Source: Lewinellaceae bacterium (GTDB lineage: Bacteria; Bacteroidota; Bacteroidia; Chitinophagales; Saprospiraceae). Taken from it: a stretch of DNA of 64,000 nt. Shown here piece after piece: positions 25,771 through 33,719 of the stretch. Each line of letters opens with the position of its first letter. Position 1 is the first letter of the stretch. A program made the position numbers and the translations under genes. The DNA lies in assembly GCA_020636105.1 (NCBI GenBank), contig JACJYL010000001.1:1736001-1800000 (forward strand), read 5' to 3'. Below the pieces are notes generated by a model that saw only the letters and a list, made by a program, of their open reading frames with translations, was not told where the DNA came from and did no database searches.

Positions 25771-26098
25771 GGCTGGTATTTTTTGGAAAGATTTGTGGAG
25801 CATACTGATTACATGGTTTAAAATAAAGTTAGTTTTTTATGCAGTAGGCTAATAGCGTTTTATTTATTACCCCCGATAAGCATTCCCCTGTAATTCAAGG
25901 AAAAAACATGGTGGTGTTGAGGTGTATCACAGGCTTATTGTTTTTGATTAAAAACCAACAATTTTGGGGAAGGCACAGGATACCGCAATATGGTCATAAA
26001 AAGATGCCAAGATAAGTAAAGATGCTGCGTTCAGCAAAATGCATTCCCCCTATTAAAATAAGGTTGCGGATGCACCTAAAAAAAATCCTTTGTTGGGC

Positions 26099-26129
26099 AA
26101 AAAAATTGGAGGCTGCTCCCCTAGCAGCC
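26099..26129 (-). terminator. minus-strand terminator without a minus-strand gene
   Basis: GGCTGCT (26111-26117) pairs with AGCAGCC (26123-26129); the minus-strand tail is T-rich (A run at 26099-26105). Only non-coding sequence lies between it and the divergent gene at 26332, so it may end a small RNA. Confidence 0.5.
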
Positions 26130-26299
26130 CAAACCTCTCCCTCCAGACAATGATGAAGCCGGACATATAAAGTGGAAACTAAAAGCAGTGCTCTTATTTC
26201 CCGGTGTCCTTTCGCCCTTAAAAACGCTCTATTTTCCATCCTTTCACCATTTATGACAATTCTGTGACCTGTGTTTGCAGAAAAAGGAGATAGGAATTC

Positions 26300-26307
26300 T
26301 ATTTTTG
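26300..26307 (+). promoter_or_regulatory. -7 box TATTTTTG for the 26332 gene
   Basis: Perfect TAnnTTTG. A TTTG lies at 26274-26277 with a long 22-nt spacer. It supports translation from ATG 26332 rather than from the upstream in-frame ATGs. Confidence 0.5.
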
Positions 26308-26331
26308 CAAAAAATGATAAATAACGCAAAT

Positions 26332-27429
26332 ATGAAGAATCACTTATTACTGTTGATCCTGGGATTATTAGCTATCCAGGCTTGTCAGCAAACGGCAAAA
26401 AATCCTGCAACGGAAGAAGTTACCGAGGCAGTGGACAGCCTTCGACTCGAAGGAGAAGTACACTTCAAAAATGTTCGTCAACTCACTTTTGGAGGGGATA
26501 ATGCAGAGGCTTATTTCAGCTTCGACGGGACAAAACTATCTTTCCAGGCCAAAAACGAAGCCTGGGGTACTCAGTGTGATCAGATCTATTACATGCCCAT
26601 CACCGGATACGAAGGGGATAAACCTACTTTAATCAGTACCGGAAAAGGCAGAACGACCTGTGCTTATTTTATGCCGGGAGACGAAAACATCCTTTTTGCT
26701 TCCACCCACGAGGGCGGTGACAATTGCCCGCCGGAACCCGAACACCGGGCGGACGGAAAATACGTATGGCCGATTTATTCAGATTTTGATATTTACGTTT
26801 CGGACCTCAATGGTAATTTGGTCGCAAAATTGACCGATACTCCCGGGTATGATGCCGAAGCAACCCTTTCTCAACAAGGAGATAAAATCGTTTTCACCTC
26901 CATGCGCACCGGCGATCCTGAATTGTTTACTATGAATCTCGACGGATCAAATGTTAAACAGGTAACCAGCGGACTGGGATATGATGGTGGAGCATTTTTT
27001 ACCCCGGATGGACAAAAACTGATCTTCAGGGCCTCACGTCCTAAAACTCCGGAAGATATTAAGGTTTACAAAGATCTGTTGGCGGAAGGGCTGGTCCAAC
27101 CTACGGAAATGGAACTGTTTATGTGTAATGTTGACGGCTCTGAACTGACTCAAATCACAGAACTGGGCAATGCCAACTGGGCTCCTTACATGCATCCTTC
27201 CGGACAAAAGATCCTGTTTTGCTCCAATCACAAAAGCGAGAGAGGATTTCCGTTCAATATTTTTATGATCAACCTCGACGGAACGGGTCTTGAGCAGGTG
27301 ACTTTTGATACCGCCTTTGATTCCTTCCTGGTATTTTCACCGGATGGCAAAAAAGTAGCTTTTTCTTCCAATCGTAATAACGGCGGAACCCGGGCAACCA
27401 ATGTTTTTGTGGCGGATTGGGTGGAATAA
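26332..27429 (+). CDS. TolB/PD40 beta-propeller lipoprotein
   Basis: 365 residues from ATG 26332. Lipoprotein signal MKNHLLLLILGLLAIQAC. The mature part is a WD40-like PD40 propeller with repeated blades: AYFSFDGTKLSFQAK, ATLSQQGDKIVFTSMRTGDPELFTM, AFFTPDGQKLIFRASRP, PYMHPSGQKILFCSN and LVFSPDGKKVAFSSNR. Such proteins are periplasmic scaffolds or peptidase-like domains; no catalytic residues are seen. It has its own promoter and a strong terminator, so it is a single-gene unit. Confidence 0.85.
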   Translation: MKNHLLLLILGLLAIQACQQTAKNPATEEVTEAVDSLRLEGEVHFKNVRQLTFGGDNAEAYFSFDGTKLSFQAKNEAWGTQCDQIYYMPITGYEGDKPTLISTGKGRTTCAYFMPGDENILFASTHEGGDNCPPEPEHRADGKYVWPIYSDFDIYVSDLNGNLVAKLTDTPGYDAEATLSQQGDKIVFTSMRTGDPELFTMNLDGSNVKQVTSGLGYDGGAFFTPDGQKLIFRASRPKTPEDIKVYKDLLAEGLVQPTEMELFMCNVDGSELTQITELGNANWAPYMHPSGQKILFCSNHKSERGFPFNIFMINLDGTGLEQVTFDTAFDSFLVFSPDGKKVAFSSNRNNGGTRATNVFVADWVE

Positions 27430-27477
27430 TTTTTCATTGCAGTTTTGAAAAAAGGGAAAAAATCCCGCCTCACGAAT

Positions 27478-27517
27478 ATGGGTTGCAGAAATAATTTTGC
27501 AACCCATATATTTTTTT
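27478..27517 (+). terminator. terminator of the 26332 gene
   Basis: ATGGGTTGCA (27478-27487) pairs perfectly with TGCAACCCAT (27498-27507), followed by seven T. It lies directly before the GNAT gene. Confidence 0.85.
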
Positions 27518-27538
27518 AAGCATAAAATTTCCAACCCG

Positions 27539-27988
27539 ATGCAAATCCAACAGGCAACCATAAAGGATATTCCCCGGTTGAATCTCATCAGTGTGGAATC
27601 CAAAAAACATTGGGGATATCCTGATGATTGGATAGAACACTGGAGGCCCGACCTCACCGTTACAAGGGCCTTTTTAAAGGAAAATCATGTATTAAAGCTG
27701 GTGCTCGAAGGAGAAATCAGAGGGTTTTGTGCCATTTCGGAATCTCCCGAGCAATACGAAATTGAGCATCTTTGGGTACAACCTGCGTTTATCGGTAAAG
27801 GGTTAGGTAAATTTTTACTCGAGGCCTCCCTTGAGAAAGTGGTAAGACGCCCCATAGATATAGTGGTGGTGGCTGATCCCAACGCCGAAGGGTTTTATAC
27901 CAGCCAGGGATTTGTGACTTTTAATGCCGTGGAAAGTTATCCAAAAGGGCGCTTCTTACCCTTGATGAGAAAATCCCTGACCCCATAA
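27539..27988 (+). CDS. GNAT N-acetyltransferase
   Basis: 149 residues from ATG 27539; an in-frame ATG at 27497 lies inside the preceding terminator and is unlikely. GCN5-type fold: N-terminal IQQATIKDIPRLNLIS, the central beta-strands GFCAISE and YEIEHLWVQPAFIGKGLGKFLL, whose GKGLGK is the acetyl-CoA pyrophosphate loop, and the terminal ADPNAEGFYTSQGFVTF. Substrate unknown. Cytoplasmic. Confidence 0.88.
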   Translation: MQIQQATIKDIPRLNLISVESKKHWGYPDDWIEHWRPDLTVTRAFLKENHVLKLVLEGEIRGFCAISESPEQYEIEHLWVQPAFIGKGLGKFLLEASLEKVVRRPIDIVVVADPNAEGFYTSQGFVTFNAVESYPKGRFLPLMRKSLTP

Positions 27989-28252
27989 ATCGGGGGCTAG
28001 CCGTTGTAAAAACCATTTAATTTTTCAAAAAAGGATATTGTCTGTTTTCGAAATTGTCCTAAATTTGGTTTCGTAACTTAGTTTTTGTCTTTTCCCAACC
28101 TGATAGATTTTACCAAATTATACCCGAAGGATGCCGGACGTCCTTCAGTGTCTTTCCGAATAGTACCAAAAGTTTAAACCGCTTATACCAACGTTTTCCT
28201 TGAGCGCAAGGGAAATACATGACATAATTTTTAACATAATACCAATAAGGAC

Positions 28253-29536
28253 ATGGGAAAAAGAATGAATTTTATCGTATTGACCGTGCTAGTGCTGGTC
28301 GCTTTGCTTTTTGGTTCGGAATACAAATTCGTAACCGGTGGCGGGGAAATAGATTCCGGGGATACCGCATGGATGCTGATTTCCAGTGCGTTTGTACTGT
28401 TGATGACTCCTGGACTGGCCTTTTTTTACGGGGGCATGGTCAGTCGGAAGAATGTTATTTCCACGCTGATGCAAAGTTTTGTGGCCCTGGGAGTGGTGAG
28501 CCTGATCTGGGTTATTGTCGGGTTTAGTATCGCTTTTGGAGACAGCATTGGGGGTATTTTTGGCAATCCTTTTACTTACTTTAATTTCAGGAATGTCACG
28601 TTAAGCCCCAATCCGGATTTTTCTTCCACGATTCCTTTTTTGCTCTATGCCTTATTTCAAATGAAATTTGCCATCATCACCCCGGCATTGATCACCGGAA
28701 GTTTTGCGGAAAGGGTCAGGTTCAGAAGTTATATCCTTTTTGTGGTGCTGTTTACCCTTTTCATTTATGCTCCTCTGGCACACATGACCTGGCATCCCGA
28801 CGGATTGCTGAGAAACTGGGGCGTGCTCGATTTTGCCGGAGGAACCGTGGTCCATATGTCTGCCGGTTTTGCCGCATTGGCCGGGGCTTTCTTTCTGGGC
28901 AAACGCAAACAAGAATCCCACGAACCGGCTAACGTTCCTTTTATCATTTTAGGAACGGGATTGTTGTGGTTTGGCTGGTTCGGATTCAACTCGGGGTCTG
29001 CCCTGGGCGCCAATGAAGATGCCGTCATCGCCTTTGCCAATACCAACCTGGCCTCGGCATCTGCTATGATCACCTGGATTTTCTTGGAGCGTTTCCACAA
29101 CAGGAAAATGTCCGCACTCGGTGCCTGTGTTGGGGCTATCGTAGGCCTTGTCGCCATTACTCCTGCTGCCGGATTTGTGACCCTGGGGCAAAGTATTTTT
29201 ATTGGTTTTGTGGCGGCGATTACCAGCAACTACGCCATTCGTCTGAAAAACAAATCCGACCTCGACGACACCCTTGATGTATTTCCAAGCCATGGGGTAG
29301 GAGGTATGGTGGGGATGATCCTCACCGCCGTATTTGCCAAGGAAGTGGGATTGATTTACGGGCATACCAGCACATTTTTTTACCATATAATTGCCCTGGT
29401 CATCGTGGCAGTGTTTACCTTTGGAGGCAGTTGGCTGCTGTATTATATTGTTGACATCCTGTTGCCTATGCGTGTTACGGAAAGCCAGGAAGAGAGAGGG
29501 CTGGATGCCTCCCAACATGGTGAGACTTTTGTTTAA
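28253..29536 (+). CDS. amt: ammonium transporter
   Basis: 427 residues, eleven-helix Amt/MEP/Rh channel in the inner membrane, importing ammonium. Early Amt motif TPGLAFFYGGMVSRKN; the pore's twin histidines are in GTVVHMSAG (about residue 200) and FPSHGVGGMVG (about 350); the conserved LLWFGWFGFNSGS is also present. The N-terminus carries an additional hydrophobic segment (about 5-20) that may be a cleaved signal peptide, as in E. coli AmtB. No glnK/P-II gene is next to it. The 264-bp leader upstream has no recognised element. A hairpin follows at 29544-29578. Confidence 0.95.
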   Translation: MGKRMNFIVLTVLVLVALLFGSEYKFVTGGGEIDSGDTAWMLISSAFVLLMTPGLAFFYGGMVSRKNVISTLMQSFVALGVVSLIWVIVGFSIAFGDSIGGIFGNPFTYFNFRNVTLSPNPDFSSTIPFLLYALFQMKFAIITPALITGSFAERVRFRSYILFVVLFTLFIYAPLAHMTWHPDGLLRNWGVLDFAGGTVVHMSAGFAALAGAFFLGKRKQESHEPANVPFIILGTGLLWFGWFGFNSGSALGANEDAVIAFANTNLASASAMITWIFLERFHNRKMSALGACVGAIVGLVAITPAAGFVTLGQSIFIGFVAAITSNYAIRLKNKSDLDDTLDVFPSHGVGGMVGMILTAVFAKEVGLIYGHTSTFFYHIIALVIVAVFTFGGSWLLYYIVDILLPMRVTESQEERGLDASQHGETFV

Positions 29537-29543
29537 TCTCTGA

Positions 29544-29578
29544 TTCAGGAGCCTTTTGCATATCAACAGGCTCCTGAA
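29544..29578 (+). terminator. hairpin downstream of amt
   Basis: TTCAGGAGCC (29544-29553) pairs perfectly with GGCTCCTGAA (29569-29578). There is no T-run, so it may be an RNA-stabilising hairpin or a weak terminator. Confidence 0.5.
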
Positions 29579-29580
29579 TT

Positions 29581-29676
29581 ATGAAAAAAAATTACACTTC
29601 CCACACTTTTTTGTATGCTTTAGCGGCAGCTAATGTGGTTATTCATCTTGCCTTTTATGGAAATTTTCTGTATTAA
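29581..29676 (+). CDS. 31-codon hydrophobic mini-ORF, possible gene fragment
   Basis: Starts two bases after the amt hairpin and ends at TAA 29674. The peptide begins with MKKNYTSHTF and contains ALAAANVVIHLAFYGNF, one membrane-spanning segment. The segment resembles the first helix of PMT/ArnT-like (GT39-type) glycosyltransferases, where an HRDELL-type motif would follow; here a stop comes instead. It may be a truncated remnant or a real small membrane protein. The rest of the gap to 29898 holds only degenerate CACGCAGATC-type words and the next promoter. Confidence 0.3.
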   Translation: MKKNYTSHTFLYALAAANVVIHLAFYGNFLY

Positions 29677-29865
29677 GCCTGGACTGAATCACGCAGATCA
29701 CGCCGATTTTCGCAGAAAAAATAAACAGAACAGCGATTTTTTTTCTAAAATAGGTAAAAAAACCATCCAGCTGACTCATTTCTTTTGATCAATATGCTAA
29801 TAATGCAGGTAAATTTGAATTCCTGGATTTTGTAGCTTTTTTAATAATCCATTCCTGGTTTTTAA

Positions 29866-29894
29866 TTGGCTTCCAAACATCTTCTCTATATTTG
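29866..29894 (+). promoter_or_regulatory. promoter TTG-N18-TATATTTG, apparently giving a leaderless mRNA
   Basis: TTG at 29866-29868, 18-nt spacer, perfect TATATTTG at 29887-29894. The start codon of the next gene is at 29899, only four bases later, so transcription would begin at or within the ATG. Confidence 0.5.
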
Positions 29895-29898
29895 GATC

Positions 29899-30720
29899 AT
29901 GAAAAAAATAACGCTTATCCTTATTGGTTTTCTGTGGATTTTGGGACTTAGCGCACAAAACGGTGTTCCGCCCGTGGCAGGGGCGCGTGGAGCGGCGTTG
30001 GGCGGGGTTGGAGCCGCTTTTGAAGATGTACATAGTGTGTTTTCCAACCAGGCCGGCATGGCCTCTGTCGAGGAATGGGGAATTACCCTTTTGGCGGAGC
30101 AGCGCTTTCTACTCAATGCCATTCGGACAGTTGCTGCGGGAGGAGTGTTGCCATTGAAGTCCGGGAGCCTGGGCATGACTTTAAATTATTATGGCACCGA
30201 AGCCTATAACGAACAGCGGGTCAGCCTGGCTTATGCCCGGAAACTGATGGAAAATTTTTCCATCGGGGCGGCACTGGATTATCTGAATACCAATATCTCG
30301 GAATATGGCAGCAAAGGAGCGGCTACTTTTGAACTGGGGCTGATGGCTCGTTTTACGCCACAGCTGAACATGGGGATCCATGTATTTAACCCATTGAACG
30401 TGAAGTTGATTGAAGGGGAAAGGTTACCTTCTTTATTAAAAATAGGATTGAAATACAGTCCGTCCGAAAAAGTGAATATTTTCGGCGAAGTGAGCAAGGA
30501 TATTGATTTTGCGGTCAGCACCCATTGGGGGGTGGAATACGAACTGATCGAGGATTTTCATTTGAGGGCCGGAGTGGCTACCCAACCCGTTGAGATCACC
30601 TTCGGTGCCGGGTACCAATTGAAAAACGGATTCATCCTGGACGTTGCCTCCCGCTATCACGAAGTGCTCGGAATTTCCCCTTCTATTGGAATTGTATTCG
30701 TTGGAAGAAAGTCGGATTAA
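29899..30720 (+). CDS. PorV/PorQ-like outer-membrane beta-barrel
   Basis: 273 residues from ATG 29899. Signal peptide (TLILIGFLWILGLSAQ). The mature start GARGAALGGVGAAFEDVHSVFSNQAGMA is the typical PorV/UPF0164/FadL-like entry of Bacteroidota barrels, and the rest alternates as amphipathic strands up to PSIGIVFVGRK. Relatives include T9SS shuttle protein PorV and PorQ; the specific role here is unknown. Short compared with PorV (about 380). Followed 48 bp later by the PLP decarboxylase, possibly co-transcribed. Confidence 0.75.
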   Translation: MKKITLILIGFLWILGLSAQNGVPPVAGARGAALGGVGAAFEDVHSVFSNQAGMASVEEWGITLLAEQRFLLNAIRTVAAGGVLPLKSGSLGMTLNYYGTEAYNEQRVSLAYARKLMENFSIGAALDYLNTNISEYGSKGAATFELGLMARFTPQLNMGIHVFNPLNVKLIEGERLPSLLKIGLKYSPSEKVNIFGEVSKDIDFAVSTHWGVEYELIEDFHLRAGVATQPVEITFGAGYQLKNGFILDVASRYHEVLGISPSIGIVFVGRKSD

Positions 30721-30768
30721 GGCCCGGGGTTTTGATAAAAAAGGCAGATGGTGCTTAAAAAATGAATC

Positions 30769-32166
30769 ATGCTCAAAAAAGAAAATTTCATAAAGGACTC
30801 CACCCGGATCATTGAGTGGATCGATGATTATTTTAATAAACTGGAGTCCTTACCGGTAAAGTCGCAGGTAAACCCAGGAGAAATCTACCACCAGATCCCT
30901 CCCGTAGCGCCAGATCAATCCCAGGGTATGGATCAGATTCTGAAAGACCTGGACGAGATCATCCTCCCCGGGATCACCCATTGGCAGCATCCTAATTTTC
31001 ATGCTTATTTCCCGGCCAATGCCTCTTTAGAATCGCTTTTTGGAGAAATGATCACGGCCTCTATCGCTGCCCAGTGTATGATCTGGGAAACCTCACCTGC
31101 CGCTGCCGAACTCGAAGAACGCATGATGGAATGGCTGATGAAAGCCATGGATTTCCCACCCGGGTTTGAAGGCACCATCCAGGATACCGCTTCAACGGCT
31201 ACCCTGACAGCCATTATTACGGCCCGGGAAGTGGCGACCGGGTTTAAATCCAATGAGGAAGGCGTTCCCAATAATCTGCGGGTGTATTGCTCTACCCAGA
31301 CCCATTCTTCCATCGATAAAGCCGTTGGTATTTCCGGGATTGGGAAAAAGAACCTCATCAAGATCCCGGTGGATGATCAAATGAGACTGATTCCGGAACT
31401 GTTGGAAAAACAAATTGTGGAAGACCTTGCCAACGGATTGGTTCCATGCTGCGTGGTAGCCGCTATAGGGACGACAGGCACTGTGGCTGTTGATCCGGTG
31501 AAACCTATTGCGCAAATTTGTAAAAAGTATAAAATATGGCTTCATGTGGACGCCGCCTTCGCCGGTACAGCCTTGCTGTTGCCGGAATACCGCTGGATGG
31601 CAGAAGGCGTGGAAGGTGCGGATAGTTTTGTGTTTAATCCGCACAAATGGATGTTTACCCATTTTGATTGCTCGGTTTATTTTGTGAAAGATGTCAATGT
31701 ATTGATCCGCACCTTTGAAATCCTTCCGGAATATTTAAAAACCAATACAAGAGGACTGGTCAACGATTACCGAGACTGGGGCATTCCGCTGGGGCGCCGT
31801 TTCCGGGCCTTGAAACTTTGGTTCGTGATTCGTGGTTTTGGGCTCGACGGCATCCGCAAACGCCTTCGGGAACACATCGCCCTCAATGAATTTTTTGCAG
31901 GCCAGATCGATAAACATCCCGATTTTGAACTGGTTCTCCAACCTTTCCTGAATTTTTCCTGCTTCAGGTATCATCCGGCAGGCGCAGATCCTGCACAATT
32001 GAATGACCTGAATGAACAATTGAAAGATAAACTGAATAAAACAGGACAACTTTTTCTTTCCCACACCAAAATTGACGATAAATATGTGCTTCGTTTTGTG
32101 ATCGGGCAAACGTATGTAGAGCAGGAACATGTCGAGAAAGCATTGGAAATGATTTTCGGAATGTAG
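30769..32166 (+). CDS. PLP-dependent aromatic-L-amino-acid decarboxylase-type enzyme
   Basis: 465 residues, group II (AADC/TyrDC/HisDC) decarboxylase. Characteristic segments: HWQHPNFHAYFPANAS, TSPAAAELEERMMEWLMK, the Asp contacting the pyridine nitrogen in HVDAAFAGTALL, and the PLP lysine in FNPHKWMFTHFDCS; GRRFRALKLWFVIRGFG is also typical. Converts an aromatic amino acid such as Phe, Tyr, Trp or DOPA to the amine; which one is not determinable from these motifs. Cytoplasmic. Confidence 0.93.
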   Translation: MLKKENFIKDSTRIIEWIDDYFNKLESLPVKSQVNPGEIYHQIPPVAPDQSQGMDQILKDLDEIILPGITHWQHPNFHAYFPANASLESLFGEMITASIAAQCMIWETSPAAAELEERMMEWLMKAMDFPPGFEGTIQDTASTATLTAIITAREVATGFKSNEEGVPNNLRVYCSTQTHSSIDKAVGISGIGKKNLIKIPVDDQMRLIPELLEKQIVEDLANGLVPCCVVAAIGTTGTVAVDPVKPIAQICKKYKIWLHVDAAFAGTALLLPEYRWMAEGVEGADSFVFNPHKWMFTHFDCSVYFVKDVNVLIRTFEILPEYLKTNTRGLVNDYRDWGIPLGRRFRALKLWFVIRGFGLDGIRKRLREHIALNEFFAGQIDKHPDFELVLQPFLNFSCFRYHPAGADPAQLNDLNEQLKDKLNKTGQLFLSHTKIDDKYVLRFVIGQTYVEQEHVEKALEMIFGM

Positions 32167-32232
32167 AAGGAAGATTGAAAAAAAATGGATCTAAGAAAAC
32201 GATTAATTGAAATGTTTAATTCATAACAATAT

Positions 32233-32263
32233 TTTTACATTTCGGCTTTTTCCTTTATATTTG
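32233..32263 (+). promoter_or_regulatory. promoter with perfect -7 box TATATTTG
   Basis: TATATTTG at 32256-32263; the -33 region is T-rich (around 32233) but lacks TTTG. It would start an RNA near 32270 covering the poly-C leader and the 32496 lipoprotein gene. Confidence 0.5.
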
Positions 32264-32296
32264 TAGGCATAATCACACCCAAAAAAGCCCCGCACC

Positions 32297-32368
32297 ATGA
32301 ATTTCAGGGCATTACCCCCCCCTTACCCCCCCCTTACCCCCCCCCACTATTTGAAATTATATTGTTAA
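32297..32368 (+). CDS. proline-rich leader ORF containing three poly-C runs
   Basis: A 23-codon frame beginning MNFRALPPPYPPLTPPHY and ending with TAA at 32366. Its centre is an 11-bp unit, TTA followed by eight C, repeated three times (C runs at 32315-32322, 32326-32333 and 32337-32345, lengths 8, 8, 9). Proline runs slow ribosomes and long C runs slip, so this could be a regulatory uORF or a phase-variable tract. No family. It may also be chance coding across a simple repeat. Confidence 0.3.
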   Translation: MNFRALPPPYPPLTPPHYLKLYC

Positions 32369-32460
32369 TGTTTTTTTTCAGTTCTAACAGACAAAGGCAC
32401 TATTTCCAAAAAGCTTGTCAAGGATTAATTTTCCACATTAACTTTACCCATAGTGGGGGG
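32340..32460 (+). promoter_or_regulatory. 11-bp inverted repeat in the leader of the 32496 gene
   Basis: CCCCCCACTAT (32340-32350) is perfectly complementary to ATAGTGGGGGG (32450-32460). The left arm contains part of the leader ORF's last poly-C run; the right arm lies about 35 bp before the start codon of the lipoprotein gene. Pairing would depend on whether a ribosome occupies the leader ORF. Confidence 0.45.
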
Positions 32461-32495
32461 CAAATTCTCCATTATGGTTTTTCAACTTAAAAATT

Positions 32496-33443
32496 ATGAA
32501 AAATATTTTTTTCCTTTTGCTGGTAGTTTGTTTATATTTTCTTGGTTGCCATAAGGATGAAACTTGCAAAGAAATAGAACATTTAGTTGATTTACAAGAA
32601 ACGTCTCTTTTTCAAACAGTATACCCATCATATGGTGTACCATACTTTAACCCCAATAATTCTGAAGAAATTATCTTTTTTTATGCAAATGAAGAATCAG
32701 GTACAACTGAAAAGCTCGTAAAATATAATTTAATTTCCAAGGAATATTACACTATTCACGAAGGGAACATTGGCATACGACCCAGATGGAGCAAGAAAGG
32801 TTGGATAATTTTTCAATTATGGAATGAACTTGGGAATGACGGCTATAACATTTGGAAGATCAAAGAAAATGGAGATAGTCTGACTCAATTAACTACATCG
32901 GGACTTTGTTTTTTCCCTGAATGGAACAAAGAGGGAGATAAATTTATTTATGAACTAGGATATACGAGTCCAACTAAATTTATAATCGCTGATCAAAACG
33001 GTGATGTTATTGATACAACATTAGTTGGAGTTGGTGGCAACGGTTCATGGCAACATGATTCCCTGGTTGCCAATGGAAATTTCCAAGGATTGTTTATTGG
33101 TAACCCCTACAGCAATTTTTATGACTACGACCTTATATACAGTTTAGAGCATATTTCACAATCAGCGGGTGGTGCAGAATGGATAAATGAACATGAAATA
33201 ATATGGAGCCATGTAACAGGAGTATATTTTACAAATATTTCAGACAGCATTACACATAGGATACTTAAAACCTGCAATGCTAAATTTTACCAATTGCCAA
33301 CTTATTCTCCACAACTTAATAAAGTTATATTTCAAAGAGTAGAAAGAATAATAACTGATGGTGAAAAAGGAGATTTATATTCAGAGCTTTATATGATGAA
33401 CCTGGATGGAACAGATGAAGAAAAAATTGAAATACTTGAATAG
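32496..33443 (+). CDS. AT-rich PD40-type lipoprotein
   Basis: 315 residues. Lipoprotein signal IFFLLLVVCLYFLGC. The mature part has TolB/PD40-like blades: PYFNPNNSEEIIFFYANE, RPRWSKKGWIIFQLW, FFPEWNKEGDKFIYE, GSWQHDSLVANGNF and QLPTYSPQLNKVIFQRVE, ending YMMNLDGTDEEKIEILE. Codon use is clearly more AT-rich than in neighbouring genes, which suggests a foreign or recently exchanged segment. A paralogous C-terminal tail follows immediately. Role unknown; probably surface or periplasm. Confidence 0.8.
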   Translation: MKNIFFLLLVVCLYFLGCHKDETCKEIEHLVDLQETSLFQTVYPSYGVPYFNPNNSEEIIFFYANEESGTTEKLVKYNLISKEYYTIHEGNIGIRPRWSKKGWIIFQLWNELGNDGYNIWKIKENGDSLTQLTTSGLCFFPEWNKEGDKFIYELGYTSPTKFIIADQNGDVIDTTLVGVGGNGSWQHDSLVANGNFQGLFIGNPYSNFYDYDLIYSLEHISQSAGGAEWINEHEIIWSHVTGVYFTNISDSITHRILKTCNAKFYQLPTYSPQLNKVIFQRVERIITDGEKGDLYSELYMMNLDGTDEEKIEILE

Positions 33444-33573
33444 GGAGGTTATATTTATAAGATTTGACAGAACCATAACCGACCCCGAAAATTTCTTGGG
33501 AACAGCAAGTCAACTTTTATTCATGATGAACCCCGACGGCACCGAAATGGAAGAAATAATCATCCCGGATTAA
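33442..33573 (+). pseudogene. orphan C-terminal tail of a paralogue of the preceding lipoprotein
   Basis: In the next frame, starting at the stop codon of the preceding gene, the translation reads EVIFIRFDRTITDPENF, then LLFMMNPDGTEMEEIIIPD and TAA at 33571. The preceding gene ends KVIFQRVERIITDGEKG, then LYMMNLDGTDEEKIEILE. The two tails are homologous along their length, so this is the 3' remnant of a second, mostly replaced or deleted copy. Confidence 0.75.
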
Positions 33574-33687
33574 AATCAGAAGATCAATATCCATAGCTTT
33601 AAACAAATCAAAAATCCGTGAAAACCCGTTTTACTGTTCCATCCGTGTTCCATCGGGAATAATTGGGGTTGAATTTTTTATTTCCCA

Positions 33688-33695
33688 TATCTTTG
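33688..33695 (+). promoter_or_regulatory. -7 box TATCTTTG for mqnB
   Basis: Perfect TAnnTTTG, 25 bp before the start codon; a TTG lies 16 bp upstream of it. Confidence 0.5.
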
Positions 33696-33719
33696 CTTTT
33701 GTAAGCATCAAAATCTACT

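Larger units (their letters stand above)
25771..26331. other. intergenic region between divergent sulfatase and propeller lipoprotein
   Basis: No gene accepted. A minus-strand open frame at 25994-26329 has no signal, domain or start context. It contains a minus-strand terminator (26099-26129) and the promoter of the plus-strand gene (26300-26307). Confidence 0.5.

Noticed and set aside
25994..26329. 111-codon minus-strand open frame in the sulfatase/propeller gap
   Set aside because: No recognisable features; contains a terminator hairpin and the divergent promoter.
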